In this document: piece after piece, positions 11,734 to 23,460 of the stretch
Layout of the letters: every line of letters begins with the position of its first letter
Position numbering within the stretch: position 1 is the stretch's first letter
Source of the DNA: Casuarina equisetifolia
Taxonomy: Eukaryota; Streptophyta; Magnoliopsida; Fagales; Casuarinaceae
DNA length: 64,000 nucleotides
Assembly: GCA_028551475.1 (NCBI GenBank)
Contig: CM052361.1
Span: 10,237,501 to 10,301,500 of the forward strand
Reading direction: 5' to 3'
Notes under the pieces: generated by a model
Seen by the model: only the letters and a program-made list of their open reading frames with translations
What the model was told of the DNA's origin: nothing
The model's database searches: none
Program-made: the position numbers and the translations under genes

Positions 11734-12693
11734 TGTTACGCTCTTATAGAACCAAACATGGGTTGAATTACAAAGAATTTTTCAATAAAAATCTAGTTGA
11801 CTTCTTTTTGGGACATCATATCTTTATATTCTACCAAGTTATGATTGAATATTGTAAAATTACATAGAGTATGACCCATATAAAACTTAAAACTTTGATA
11901 CATTAAGTGATTGAACCTATCTTTTTATGAGTAGGATGTTTAATATCTTCCCTAACAACATGAGACTCATTGATCACATTTTAACAAGCTTTCTCACCAT
12001 GATGGTCATACTATTAAACCATCATAATGCCACACAATTCAACAAGCCCCCTCAATATGATGGCTCAATTGTTTGATCATCATGATGCAATGTTATGTGG
12101 GCAATGCATGCTCTCAAACTAATGAGAATCAATATAGGTGATAAAGAGAATCTCACCTTTAATGCATGTTAAATTTTATGTAGTAGGAATCATATCCAAC
12201 TTAAAAGCTTTAAGACATTAAATGGTAAAATCCATCTCTTTATAAACAAAAATTTTAATATCTTCCTTAGTAATGTGAAACTCATTAACTACTTCTTAAC
12301 AAACTCTCTTATGATAATGGTTAAACTATTAAACCATTATAGTGCCGTAATAGGAGAGCTCCAAGAAGGATTATAATGCTAGCCTCATTTGAGGGAGAGC
12401 CAAGACCTCCCGGCTCCTTTGTTTGAATTGTTAACTTACCGCCATTTCATTCATTTTCTCCCGTTACAGCATTGCTTCCCTAAACATACCTAGAAGAGTT
12501 AACGTAGGATGCTTTTACAAGCATGGGCCAACAGTACACTTTGTTCTGCCCTTACCCACGTAGTTAGCTGATTACAAAAACACCTTCTATGGTGCTTTCA
12601 GTCGCTTCTATCTGTCTATCTTCTTAACATAACTTACCAAATCTACCAAAAAATGGGTAATATCTGCTGCCTTCATTAAGGACGATCTTACCA
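11734..12693 (-). repeat. Upper-coordinate LTR of the gypsy fossil, split by an insertion
   Basis: It is about 960 bp long against 407 bp for its partner; the difference is an insertion between about 11856 and 12417. Outside that insertion the two LTRs align throughout, for example at the shared AATCTAGTT block and the shared TTAACATAACTTACC block. Confidence 0.75.
11853..12417. mobile_element. Insertion nested in a gypsy LTR, with internal direct repeats
   Basis: The stretch is absent from the partner LTR, so it arrived after the gypsy element. It contains two diverged direct copies of about 180 bp, starting at 11853 (TGTAAAATTACATA) and 12167 (TGTTAAATTTTATG), 314 bp apart. They share ordered blocks such as TTTAATATCTTCC and ACTATTAAACCAT. 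The copies could be the short LTRs of a small non-autonomous retroelement, or a tandem duplication inside another insertion. No coding capacity. Exact edges are uncertain by about 10 bases. Confidence 0.55.
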
Positions 12694-15600
12694 CTATTCT
12701 CTACGGTAAAGCAAGGAAACCAAGGTACTGCTACGATTTCTTTGTTTTCTAGACCAATATGATCTTATGGAGTTAATATGGTTGCTCTATAAGTCAAAAG
12801 TGCCCTTAGTTGCATATTATTATTGATGTTTTCTGATCATTCTTTCTCAGCTGGATTGGAGCAACTAATGTTAATGCAAACTCATCCCTTCGCTTATCAT
12901 CTCTGATTAATGAATTAGCTTTCTGAGATTTCGGAAGAAAGGTAGGATAAGAAACGATCTTTGTTTGTCGGTAAACATTTTGAATGTGATATAAAGTAAA
13001 GACGTGAGGGCACAGATGACTTGAATAGTCATAACTACTCAAAAAACTGGGAAAAAGAAGGAATGACCATATTTCTGTCTCTAAAGTGTAGGGACAGGAA
13101 TAAAAGAAAATCGAGTCAGAAAGACGTCCACTTTAATTCAATCAAAACAAGTTGACACAAAAGGCCCTCAATCACGTTATAAATGTTGGATTAACTGTTG
13201 CGTGAACAATTTCTATATCACTGCTTGATTCTATAGTGCTTGATTTCAACCAAAGCATCATGAAGCCAAAAGTCCAATACCCAGGATTCCAGTAGCCCAA
13301 AGAGGCTGCTCGTTTCAGTGCCTGACGATGGAATTTTTTCCTCTGACCAAGTGTGTGAATGCACCGTGTCGAATGATAATGATGATGTGGAATAGACTAG
13401 AAGTATCAATCAGAAGGAATAGGAACCAAGCAGCCCAAGAGGGGTTCTGAAAATCTGTAGCACGAGGCATAGCAGAAAGAACGTGGTTCACGTGCCACAG
13501 CCCTTTTCTGTTTTGGTTAGATTTCCCCGAAGATTGTCGAACATATTCCTCTGAGATAAAACAAGCTGAAACATTTGAGGATTCTCATCGCTTCGTAATG
13601 AGCCATCAAAAACTAAGTTCCACGAAACTAGTTTTAGAACGAATCTAAAGCAGACGAATGGACGGTGACCTCCACTAAATTCACTCACACTTGAAGGTGG
13701 ATTGATTGGCTGCATGCCTATCACTTCAGGTGGACATTCGTTTCTTGAATTCGATTGATTTGCGGGACAGCTGCGAACAGCAGGAGGAGGAAAGAAATTA
13801 AAAACAAATAAAAAAAAAACAGATGGTGTATTGAATAATAGTATTTTAATGCCATAAAACCCCATCATAATTTCCTGCCGTCGCGTTAATTGGGGTCAGT
13901 AATAATTTCCACCACGATCTCTGCAGGAAAAGGCTGCTAGGTAAGGCTTGGGCGGAGCTAAAATTAATTTGGTGTAGACGAAAGCCAAATACGGACCATT
14001 TTTGTCTTCTTTCTTTTGATGTTCATTATGATATCGAGGGAGTGCTCCGCCCACCATTAAAAGTTATGCACTTCGATCAACTGTGACCACATAAATCTCA
14101 TGTGTTACATTTGAGCCTGCAGTTGACCTAAGGCATAATCTTAATTGCTTAAATTGTGGCTGAGTTTGAAGGAAGGGAGTTGAATTTCCATGATCTCCAT
14201 CATCACACCAAGTTAATTATTATCAATGATTCCCATTTTCAGGTTAATGCTCATTATATGGATAAGAAAATTGCAACATTGAATCATGCTGTTTCCTTCC
14301 ACTTCTGCATATTGATTGAAACTGTGGACTCAGTTCTTCAAGTCATTCTTTAAAAGGCTGGATGCGACCTGCTTACCCAGAAAAAGTCTTGGGAAATTAG
14401 TCATCTGGGGTTTGATTATTCTCCTTTCATTATCGATACCATCATTGATACTACGTGACCCTGGCGTTCCAAGACTGTCTTCGACGTTGCTTTGATACCC
14501 AACGTCCATAGCTATCAGAAATTACCGCCACTTTCTTTGTAGCTTGGCAGAATACCATTCCCACTGTATGGAGATCGATGCGATTGGTGAGCTTAAAATG
14601 TATTTGGAGTAAGGATCAAGTAACCTATCTTATCGTGTTAGGAAAAAGTTAAAACAAATTAATCACGTGATCATTTGGTTCATTGGTGGGAAAATTAAAC
14701 AAGTGATCGACAATGGTCCACTGACGATGCTGATCAGATCAGCATTGTTTTTGGCATTAACTTGGTAATGGCTTAAATTATTATTAAAAGTGTCATTTCA
14801 AGTTCGCTAGATTCATCCTTTCGGAAGCGAATTCAAGCAGGGATAAGAAAATCCCGAAATTCTGTAGACAGGACAGCAATTTGTTGGAATTTTTTTAACA
14901 TTCGAACTATGAGGAAACCACTGCTTAAAAAGCTGCCCACTTTTACTTTTCCATTTCTTGTCTTTTTTGGGGCATTTTAAACAAAAGGTAAAATTTACCT
15001 AGGGTGTCTTTCCCTTACCAAATCTTTCTCTCTTTTTGGACGTGATATGCAAGAACTTCCTCTTTTTAGTGTGCTAGAAATGTCGCTTAAGAAATAGGGT
15101 TGGTGGTTGTGAGTTGGGTTGGTGGTGCAAGAATGAATGATAACCAAAAGACAAGTTGGTTTATGTCAGAATTTTAAATTTTATTTAAAGTTTATTCTTG
15201 AATAATATTTATATTTCCTTTTAATAATTTAAATTTAGAGATAAAATCTTTCATATAATATTAAAGATCAAATTAAAGAAACAATATATTTTATATAAAT
15301 TAATATCCTTTCTAAAATGAAGAAAGTGTTATTTTTTAAGTAAAGGGATTTTGAGGTACAAGATGTACGTATGAAATCAATATCTTTTTTTTAATGATTA
15401 TTATTTTTAATTAAATAAAGGAATTTGATAATATAAGGTGTGGAACTCAAGTCTAAGATCTTGAGCAACCAATAATTAAATATTGGAATAGTGACTTATT
15501 AACAAAATGATGTAAAATATTTTGTCTTGGTATGATTTTTTTCTTTGATGACCTAAAACTGAGAAGCACCCACCCCCAAAGCACGTTCAGGTCAATAAAA

Positions 15601-16369
15601 AATGCAGTTAAAGAGATTTGAACTTAATATACTTTACAAGTTCTTTCACACAAGTCATTCTTATTATCTCAACTATCTCAAGGGCCCTAGTATGATAATT
15701 TTAATGGAAAAAAATAATATCTCTAACAGTTTTAGAGACTATATATTACAAAGAGATACATCATTTTTTGAACTTCTCTGTTAGCTACATAAACAAATAT
15801 AATTTTGATAACACCCACACGAATGGTCTAAAAATAAAATAAGCCAAATGAAAAAGTACCTAACATGATCCGAACTTTGTGTTTATCTCTTGCCTTTATA
15901 TACGGGCCGAATGAATGCATACCCTTAAAGTTGTAATTTCAGAAAGTGGACCGTCAAGGTTAGAACACATAAATGAATATACGGAATTAAAAAAAAAAAG
16001 GTACAACCATTAATTTTCACGGCCACGTGAATTTGAGGGTCAATTTTCCCTTTAGAAAAGCTTAGTCTCTGTAGTTAAACAACAAGCACTTTTTATTTGC
16101 AGACCTCTGTATGGATACCTGCCTTTACTGCAGCCTCAGGATTTGACCAAGGTTTTATTAGAAAGAAATTTCACTTCGCATGGCTAGATCTAAAGCGCAC
16201 AAAGGATGTCCCGAGTGGAAGGAATAAAAGTTTTTTACTTTTCGTCTCCATAATTATTGCTTTGAAATATTCGCTCCTAGTCTTAGACTGAAATATTTCC
16301 TTGGTATCTCTACCTCGGAGAATTGCAAGATGCCCACCTCAGCGGGAGTGCAAAAGGCTATCCTTTTCC
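12694..16369. other. Intergenic region without a recognisable gene
   Basis: It is a mixture of moderately AT-rich DNA (12694-15150) and strongly AT-rich DNA (15150-16020). Open frames at 13488-13868 (-), 14156-14353 (+) and 16097-16291 (+) have no domain or splice pattern that I can tie to a family. The last few hundred bases serve as the upstream region of the transporter at 16485. Confidence 0.5.
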
Positions 16370-16377
16370 TATATAAG
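16370..16377 (+). promoter_or_regulatory. TATA box of the NPF5-type gene
   Basis: TATATAAG stands 115 bases upstream of the ATG at 16485. With a usual 25-35 base spacing, transcription would start near 16400-16410 and give a leader of about 80 bases. The match to the consensus is strong and no other good TATA lies nearer. Confidence 0.65.
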
Positions 16378-16484
16378 GAGCCCAAAGTAAGGCTTCAAAC
16401 CACCATTCCCAGTCTTCTGCATATCCGCAGCTTCTTTCTATTCTTGACAACCTTTTTCGATCAGTGATACTACTTTCTGAGGAG

Positions 16485-19400
16485 ATGGAGCACAGGAAAG
16501 TGGCAGAAGGAAGGGACAACAGGGAGGACGAACGGGTTTATGATTCTTCTATGGATCATAAAGGCCGAGTTCCTCTTCGAGCTGCCACTGGTGTCTGGAA
16601 AGCCTCCAGGTTTATCATTGGTAAGGCTCAAGAATAATTTATGCAACACCATAGTCGCTTCTTTATTCTTTTTTGCTATCACTTTTCCTTAATCTCAGTA
16701 ACAATAGGAGCACTAAGTTTCTCGCGGCCCTCTTAATTCTGCTGCATGGTCAGACCACATGTAAGGGAAACCAAAAGCTAACTGACGATCTTTTTCAACA
16801 GTATGTTGGGTTCCAACTCCCCACATCTGTTCGTACTATTTTTCATCATCATGTTAAAAGCCCCAACCCGGAGCTATCCTGCAACCTTGCTTCCTTTTTC
16901 CTTTTCCCGGCTTCCACATGCTAGAACTCAGACTCGCTTTGTTTTGCTTTGATACTGCTTCTAAGCGTGATAACTACGCCGATTAGTCATATTCTATTAG
17001 AAACTAGGGTCAAACTGCATGATTTTCCATGTGGGCCTCAGAATACTTCCATATCTTTAAAGCGGCCACAAATTCGTATTAAAAATAATTCAAAGAATTC
17101 GGGTAGTTGTAAAGGTGTTCCTACTAAAGATTTCCTAATATCTGTTGGGGTTAGTTCCACAGCTTTTCAAGTTTCTGTTGTTTTTTGCTATAAAAGATCC
17201 TGATGCTATATGGATATGATATCTCAAATTGTCCTTGAAGTGCAAGTTTGTGTGGAGCAGAATATGTAGCTTTCATGGATTCGTCCTACCATGTTTCATA
17301 TGAACCAAGGAAATAAATTTATGACAACAGTATCGGTAGGGTGGTGGTCATTGAATTTAAGATGTCGAAAGATTCTTGTATGAAGTAGTACTAGTTTTGG
17401 TGCAAGGGTGGAGTGCAACGTGGTCGGGCCTCTGCAGCACTAAGGAATGCAACTGCGCTTCCCGCGAGGGCCAGCCTATCTCATTCTACAGAAGCAATGC
17501 TGTTGAGGCAACCAAGTAAAGGAATGAGATTGATTTTTTCTCTATTTGGAGTAGCTTTTTGGATTCTTTAGTTCCCGCCTCAGAAAATCCAACTTGTTTC
17601 TTCTTTAGGATCTAGTCACCGAATTTCATCATTTCCATCATCACACAGAAGGAAAAAGTAGGATAAACCCTATCTAAGTGTACGCGCTTCTACATTCTTC
17701 ATCTCCCGAGAATCAGGAAAATGACTGCACACCACCTGTTACGGCCAAGCACTTTTGAAGGTCAACAAGGATTAAAAAATCTGTAGTTATCAGAACAGTA
17801 GAAAGGGCACAAACTAAGGTCCATAAGATTTATTCTCTTTGATTGGTATTAAAAAACGATACTCTTTTTAAAAAGGTTGCACTCTCCGTAGAGAAGCTAT
17901 CAATTGGATTGGAGGAAGTGATTGGCATATGACCTCATTTTCCATTAAATGGGTGTGAATTAGTCGTGTCTGTGTACGGCCATGGAATGGGTATTCCATG
18001 GTTATGCATTTGGGCTCTTAAACATGTGACCCAATGGACCGAAAGAGCCCATTACTGAATTTTTTTTTTCTCTTGTTTTCTCTTGTCAGCAATCGAGTTC
18101 AGTGAAAGGCTGAGTTACTTTGGACTTGCAACTAGCTTAATCATTTACCTCAGCAAGGTACTTCATCAAGACCTTAAGACAGCAGCCAAGACCGTGAACC
18201 ACTGGGCCGGTGTTACTACCTTGATGCCACTGTTGGGAGGGTTCATAGCTGATGCTTACTTAGGCAGATTCTCAACAGTTCTTGTCTCAACCATCATTTA
18301 CCTTTTGGTAAGTCTCATTTAGAACGACCCTTTTTAAGTCTTATTGTTGTATGGTTGATTTAAGATCTTAAACTGAAAATGTTTTGTGGTTGAAATTGAC
18401 AAACAGGGTTTGATTCTCCTGACCCTGTCCTGGTTCGTGCCAGGCCTTACGCCTTGCGAGACTAAAACGTGCACCGAACCGAGGAAGGTTCACGAGGTGG
18501 TTTTTTTCCTGGCAATTTACTTGATCTCTATGGGAACTGGAGGGCACAAACCTTCTCTGGAGAGCTTTGGAGCTGACCAGTTTGACGAAGATCACTCGGA
18601 AGAGAGAAAACAGAAGATGTCCTTTTTCAACTGGTGGAACTTTGCCCTTTGTTCCGGACTCCTGCTTGGTGTGACTGTGGTTGTTTATGTACAAGACCAT
18701 GTTAACTGGGGTGTCTCGGACATTATTCTCACAGCAGTCATGGGAGTGTCGCTGGTTATTTTCGCGTTTGGAAGGCCATTTTACCGCTACAGGGAAGCAA
18801 CGGGGAGCCCGTTGACACCGTTGTTGCAAGTTCTTGTAGCAGCCACGAGGAAGAGAAATCTTCCTTATCCTTCTAGTCCTACCCAATTGTATGAAGTTCC
18901 CAAGACCGAGAAAACCCAAGGAAGGCTTCTGTGCCACACAGACAAACTCAAGTAAGCCTTTTAAACCAACCTAATCAGTTTCAATCAGATACCGATCCTT
19001 ATCAACTAGCATAATCAATAATTTGCTGGCTATTGCATTTCAGATTTCTAGACAAAGCGGCAATTCTTGAAGACAAGGATGATCCGGCAGAGAAGCAAAG
19101 TCCCTGGAGACTCACAGCCGTAACCAGGGTCGAGGAGTTGAAGCTTGTTCTCAACATGATCCCCATATGGGTTTCCACCTTGCCATTCGGAATCTGTATA
19201 GCACAAAGCACCACATTCTTCATCAAACAAAGTGTTACTTTGAACCGAGAGATCGTAAATGGTTTCGAGATTCCTCCAGCCTCAGTCTACGGCCTTGCTG
19301 CCGTAGGAATGATAATCTCAGTGACCATTTATGAGAAAATCCTCGTCCCTACACTACGAAAGGCAACAGGCAATGAACGAGGCATCAATATCCTCCGGAG

Positions 19401-19902
19401 GATTGGTATTGGAATGCTTTTTACCATCGCTACTATGGTGGTTGCAGCCCTTGTCGAGAAGAAAAGACTAGGAGTGGTGGAGAATGATCCCAAAAAAGGC
19501 TCCCACTCTATGAGTGTCTTCTGGTTGGCCCCGCAATTTCTCATCGTCGGCTTTGGAGATGGATTTGCCCTAGTGGGATTGCAGGAGTACTTCTACGACC
19601 AAGTTCCAGACTCTATGAGAAGCTTAGGCATCGCCCTTTACCTTGGCGTGATTGGAGCTGCAAACTTCCTCAGCAGTTGGTTAATAACAGCGGTTGACCG
19701 CATAACCAAGAAGGGAGGTCACGATTGGTTCGGCAAAGATCTGAACACTAGCCGCTTGGACAAATTCTACTGGCTGTTAGCGGCCATAGCTGCGGTGAAC
19801 ATGTTCTTCTATGTGTTCTTGGCTCGAAGGTACTCTTACAAAAGTGTGCAGAGGGCCGCTGTAGCAGACTGCGATGAAGGCGATGATGAAGGTGGGGTGT
19901 AG
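16485..19902 (+). CDS. NRT1/PTR family (NPF5-type) transporter, 4 exons
   Basis: Proton-coupled membrane transporter of the POT/MFS family. Exons: 16485-16620, 18090-18307, 18407-18951, 19044-19902; all introns are GT-AG and frames join (phases 1, 0, 2) into 585 aa, the normal NPF length. The first exon gives the subfamily-5 start MEHRK...DSSMDHKGRVPLRAATGVWKAS. The proton-coupling motif ExxER is intact at E48, E51, R52, just past the first splice. Other family landmarks are DAYLGRF, the GTGGHKPS and FGADQFD blocks, the FFNWWNF helix, FLDKAAI before the central loop, and the C-terminal YKSVQR followed by an acidic tail. Twelve membrane helices are expected. Some Arabidopsis NPF5 members export nitrate from the vacuole; the substrate here is not known. 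The gene converges on the oxidase at 20812-22425, with 909 bases between the stop codons. Confidence 0.94.
16621..18089 (+). other. First intron of the NPF5-type gene
   Basis: This 1,469-base intron starts GTAAGG and ends in a T-rich tract and CAG. It contains short open frames (for example 16673-16924 and 16949-17203) with no recognisable domain. I see no separate gene in it. Confidence 0.8.
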
Positions 19903-20811
19903 GATACTGACATTTGCATTCAGCTCTTGGCTTTATGCCATTTAAGGAAATAGTGCTCCAGCTTTGGTATGTAATGTCTTTAAATAACCCAATCATCATC
20001 AAGCCGAGAAATTTGAAGTACTGTAGAAAACGCAGTTCTGATTGAAGTTTGTCTAAGTATGTGTCCCAGTTGTTGAAAATTCTTCTTGTATAATTAATGT
20101 ATCCAAGCTATAATCAACGACGGTTTCCCTAGTAGTTTGAATTCCCTCTCTCTTTTAGGCTGTGTACCTTAAAATAAATAAATAAAAGCTATAATCAACG
20201 AGGCCGAGCTTCATTGAATAAATGGGAAAGTGGAAAACAGCTAGAACATCGCAAAGATAGCTAGAGCAAAGGCACAAACTTTCAACGCATTTAGGGAGGC
20301 ACATCCAAAGAGATAAGGGCCCATAAAGGAACCCTTTACGACATAAAGTGAAAGAATTTTTTGGCCCACTTTTGAGACTTGATTAAAGAAAGCAGCTACT
20401 TGCATTCGCTTTTTTAGAGGAAAGCGATGTTAGCATTTTAGCTTGCACTAACAAAATAGTGTTCCTTTTGCCTATCAATGAATTCCAGTTCCGATGTTCC
20501 CTGCTCAGGACCATCAAATTGGTTTCCACAGAACAACCATTGGTGCTGCAACTATTAAGAATCAAATGCTTCACCCTTTCGTCTTGCCCTTGTTGCAACT
20601 TTCCCGGAAAAGATCAAGGCTATGAAGTTTGGAAAGTGAAAGTATCAAGAAATGCATTTATTGCTATTAAAAAGCAATCAAAACTTGTACAATTTTCTGT
20701 TTCTTTATCGACAGTTGCAGACCGTCCACTACACTCAACTTTCTTCAAGAAGAATTAATCCAAAACGAAAGTGAAAAATGATTGGGGAGAATTACGAAAA
20801 AGTAATTATCA
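19903..20811. other. Convergent intergenic region between NPF5-type gene and GLOX
   Basis: It holds the 3' ends of two genes transcribed toward each other. No other gene is visible; the open frames at 20383-20598 and 20459-20758 overlap on opposite strands and resemble nothing known. Confidence 0.6.
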
Positions 20812-22425
20812 CTAGGCCACGAGCTGTACCCAACGGGCAATGCTTGGCACGCCCTGGTTGACAGCGAACGCCATGTAATAACCCGGCGGAGCAACCATCC
20901 CGTTTGGAGGCGCCGTACACTGGATTTCGTAACGGCCGTCACCGTCGGGAATAGCGCTCGTGACCGCGAGTTTGACCAGACGTTGACCCTGTGAAAATGA
21001 ATGCGTTGCAAAGGGCGCGTTTCCGAAATTGACCTCCACAATTCCGACAACGGGCAACGGGACAGTCACCGACACCTCGAAGTGCTCCCCATAACGCACC
21101 ATTTCCGGAATCCCTTGGATCGCGGGTCGGAGGTTCTGCCGGTCCGCGGACAAGTATTCGGGCGAAAACGCTTCGATTCGCAGCTCGGTTGGGAATTCCG
21201 CATTGAATTTGTAAAAGTAGTGCGGATTGCTTCCCGAGATTAAAACTCGGCCGTCCGGCAGCAGGTTCGCTGTGGAGTGGTACAGTCGGGGCACCGTTCC
21301 GGGGTTCAAGGTCATGAACCGCAACCCGAGTGGTTGATCGGGTTGGTAAAGGAGCGGGAACAGACACGGGTTGGAGGCCAACTCAAAGCCCTGGGTCCCA
21401 GCCTGGGCTCCATTTATGATCAAAACGTCGCCCGTTGGAAGCATAACCATGTCACCCATGATCCGCCCGAACGGCATGTCCTCCATTTCCCAAACCGGGT
21501 TCGGTGCAGTCGCTACAATGCGCCCGCAGCTACCGTGGGCCGGAGTGTCCGTACTCTTCTCGATAAAGGCACCGAACTGCGCCCCACCGCACACCACAAT
21601 CACGGCCGTCGAGTAGTCTCCTTGAAGCGCTAACATCGCGGATGATCCGGCCGACGGATAGTTTCGAGGGCCACCCTCCAGCGGTGGATAATCTCTGACT
21701 ATTTTGTTAGCCTCATGATTGTACAAAACAGCTTTGTTGTTGGCGAAGATGAAAAGGTGACCGTTGGGGAGGAGATGAACGTAAGGGTATAAATTGTCCA
21801 TCTGCTTATCGGCCACGGCGGCAAGGAAAGGGAAGGAAACGGCACCGCCTTTCCTCGGCGGATAATACTCGATCGTGCTTGTTGCTCTCCCACCAACTAT
21901 AGCCACCGAACCGTCTGGTAAAATTTGGTTCGTAGCGTACCACCGGCCATTCACCAATTCCACGTCTTCGAGCTCGACCCAGTTGCAGAACCTGTCTGCT
22001 TCACACGGTTCGAACTTCCGGATCTTTTTCAAGCCGTCCATGTCCCCTCCCGTCTGTAACAGCGTGCCGTCCGGAAGGAACTGGCCGGAAGAGCACCACG
22101 TATCGGTGAGGATCATCAGCGGCCGTATTTTGTTGGTCTTCAGGTCGAGCACGACGGAGTGGGCATAGCAGTCGCGTTTGAGAACGGGATCGTGAGGGTC
22201 GATACGGCAGTGGCCCCTGGGGAGCATTTTGCGGGAGGGCCCGATGTTGGTGCGGTCGAGCAGGACCACGGTGTCGTAGCGCGTGACGGCGGTGTGCATG
22301 GAAGCTATGCCGGCGTTGGGTACCAGAAGCTCCCACGTGCCCGGGAGGCTAGCCCGTGCGATCTGTGCCATCGTGGTTGCGAAGACGAAGAGAGAAAGAA
22401 CACACAGTAAGGGACGTGACTCCAT
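20812..22425 (-). CDS. GLOX: Glyoxal oxidase-like / galactose oxidase-like copper radical oxidase, secreted
   Basis: Intronless 537-aa protein. Residues 1 to about 25 form a hydrophobic signal peptide ending IARA, so it should act in the cell wall or apoplast. The rest is the glyoxal-oxidase N-terminal beta-propeller plus a C-terminal Ig-like domain (DUF1929, about 430-535). Copper radical oxidase residues are all present: Cys111 in TWCSSGQFLPDG and Tyr187 or Tyr188 in TIEYYPP for the Cys-Tyr cofactor, Tyr382-His383 in RLYHSTANLLPDG, and His475 in FATHSF. Such enzymes oxidise aldehydes or primary alcohols and release hydrogen peroxide; plant members are linked to pollen, seed mucilage and defence. 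The substrate is not predictable. Coding DNA is much more GC-rich than its surroundings, so several long shadow frames appear opposite it. A double G-box lies about 290 bases upstream. Confidence 0.95.
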   Translation of the reverse strand: MESRPLLCVLSLFVFATTMAQIARASLPGTWELLVPNAGIASMHTAVTRYDTVVLLDRTNIGPSRKMLPRGHCRIDPHDPVLKRDCYAHSVVLDLKTNKIRPLMILTDTWCSSGQFLPDGTLLQTGGDMDGLKKIRKFEPCEADRFCNWVELEDVELVNGRWYATNQILPDGSVAIVGGRATSTIEYYPPRKGGAVSFPFLAAVADKQMDNLYPYVHLLPNGHLFIFANNKAVLYNHEANKIVRDYPPLEGGPRNYPSAGSSAMLALQGDYSTAVIVVCGGAQFGAFIEKSTDTPAHGSCGRIVATAPNPVWEMEDMPFGRIMGDMVMLPTGDVLIINGAQAGTQGFELASNPCLFPLLYQPDQPLGLRFMTLNPGTVPRLYHSTANLLPDGRVLISGSNPHYFYKFNAEFPTELRIEAFSPEYLSADRQNLRPAIQGIPEMVRYGEHFEVSVTVPLPVVGIVEVNFGNAPFATHSFSQGQRLVKLAVTSAIPDGDGRYEIQCTAPPNGMVAPPGYYMAFAVNQGVPSIARWVQLVA

Positions 22426-22708
22426 GAGTGGACGGAGTGGGAGGTAGTGGGGTGTCGGTATGGGTGATGGAGTAGTGAAGTGTAGCTTCTAGTTAAATAG
22501 CTCAAGGGAAGTACTTGGTAAAACGAGACAAAGAAAGGGAGTCGGTTGCGTATGAGGAGATACAAATTGAATGGCAACGGTAATGGGAAAGGCCCCCACA
22601 AGACAATAAGTTGCAATGACACGCTGGCAATTGGATGGATGGCGGGGAATCTTGGTAACGCACGCCGGACGCCGGGCAACCAAAGTTATGAGGATCGAAA
22701 GTGGGGCC

Positions 22709-22722
22709 CACGTGCCCACGTG
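22709..22722. promoter_or_regulatory. Double G-box (CACGTG x 2) upstream of GLOX
   Basis: Two perfect CACGTG palindromes lie at 22709-22714 and 22717-22722, 8 bases apart start to start, within CCCACGTGCCCACGTGCC. They are 284-297 bases upstream of the GLOX start codon. G-boxes bind bZIP and bHLH factors, including ABA- and light-response factors; a tandem pair is a typical ABRE arrangement. Role inferred only. Confidence 0.6.
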
Positions 22723-23180
22723 CCAGATGTCTTTTCTCCTTCAACGTCTGTACACATGCGTTTCGACAAATGTGGACGGACCGGCCGCCACAACAGCTGG
22801 GGAAAACCTTCGCTGAACTTACAGGTGGTCGACACTAAAGAGAGTTAAGATAATCAAACCACTAAATTTTGTTTGAAAAAAATACTCTATTCTTGCAACA
22901 AATGATATATGCTGTTTAAGAATATATATTAAAAATAGTGTGGCATAAGAATATATATTATAAAGTATATTTTTAAGTAATATATAATTTTTAATATAAT
23001 ATTAAAGTTCAAACCTAAATATTACTTTTTTCGCTTATAGATAAAAAATACATGTAGAAAGTATTTTCTCACACGTGAAACGAAATGGCATTATAAAATT
23101 AAGATTTTCTGATGGCATCATATTGTTAAAATCTTGCTTGAATTTTTTTTTAGTAAGAAGAAAAATATTCCGACTCTTAA

Positions 23181-23460
23181 GATTTTAGATTTCTTATTAA
23201 CTTCTATCTATCAAAAAATGTTAAAGCAATAGAAGATAATAAATTTTTTAAATTTAAACAAGATTCTGAATGTACTCTTAACCAATACGGGAGAATGATT
23301 GCAAACCATTTAACATGCTTGATTTTAGATTTCTTACTAACTTCTATCCATCATAAATCTCAAAGCAATAAGAGAGGATTTTTTTTGATAGATAAACAAG
23401 ATTATCAACGTACTCTTAGCCAATATGGGAGAATGATTATCTACCATATAACATGCTCGA
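23181..23460. repeat. Tandem duplication, 2 x about 140 bp
   Basis: Unit 1 (23181-23320) and unit 2 (23321-23460) both start GATTTTAGATTTCTTA and share AACTTCTAT, AAACAAGATT, GTACTCTTA, GGGAGAATGATT and AACATGCT blocks in order. They are diverged, especially in the middle. No coding role seen. Confidence 0.85.

Larger units (their letters stand above)
9236..12693 (-). mobile_element. Ty3/gypsy LTR retrotransposon, broken fossil with internal loss and a nested insertion
   Basis: The element reads on the minus strand. Its two ends are diverged long terminal repeats, 9236-9642 and 11734-12693, each running from a TGTTAYGMTC-type edge to a GATCKTAMCA-type edge on the plus strand. A PBS-like stretch similar to the initiator tRNA-Met site abuts the inner edge of the upper LTR (near 11722-11733), and a purine tract abuts the lower LTR (near 9643-9652). 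The interior (about 2.1 kb) keeps a short gag-like stretch and the N-terminal edge of a Ty3/gypsy reverse transcriptase (LVANYQDVFKEPKELPPKRE, near 11330-11400). It is far shorter than a whole element. Flanks CTGTT (9231-9235) and CTATT (12694-12698) are a near-matching 5-bp target duplication. It is old and multiply broken. The family is clear; the lineage is not. Confidence 0.8.

Noticed and set aside
13488-13868. 126-codon minus-strand frame
   Set aside because: No recognisable family, hydrophobic start from a T-rich stretch and no supporting signals.
17155-17175. Sequence resembling the first 12 bases of miR396 in the NPF5 intron
   Set aside because: The match stops after TTCCACAGCTTT, and I saw no paired arm nearby.
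18368-18937. A 189-codon minus-strand open frame
   Set aside because: It lies wholly opposite exon 3 of the NPF5-type gene, has no domain, and is explained as the antisense shadow of a real exon.
20939-22410. Several long open frames on both strands over the GLOX gene
   Set aside because: High GC in the GLOX coding region suppresses chance stops in other frames; only the 537-codon frame shows family motifs.
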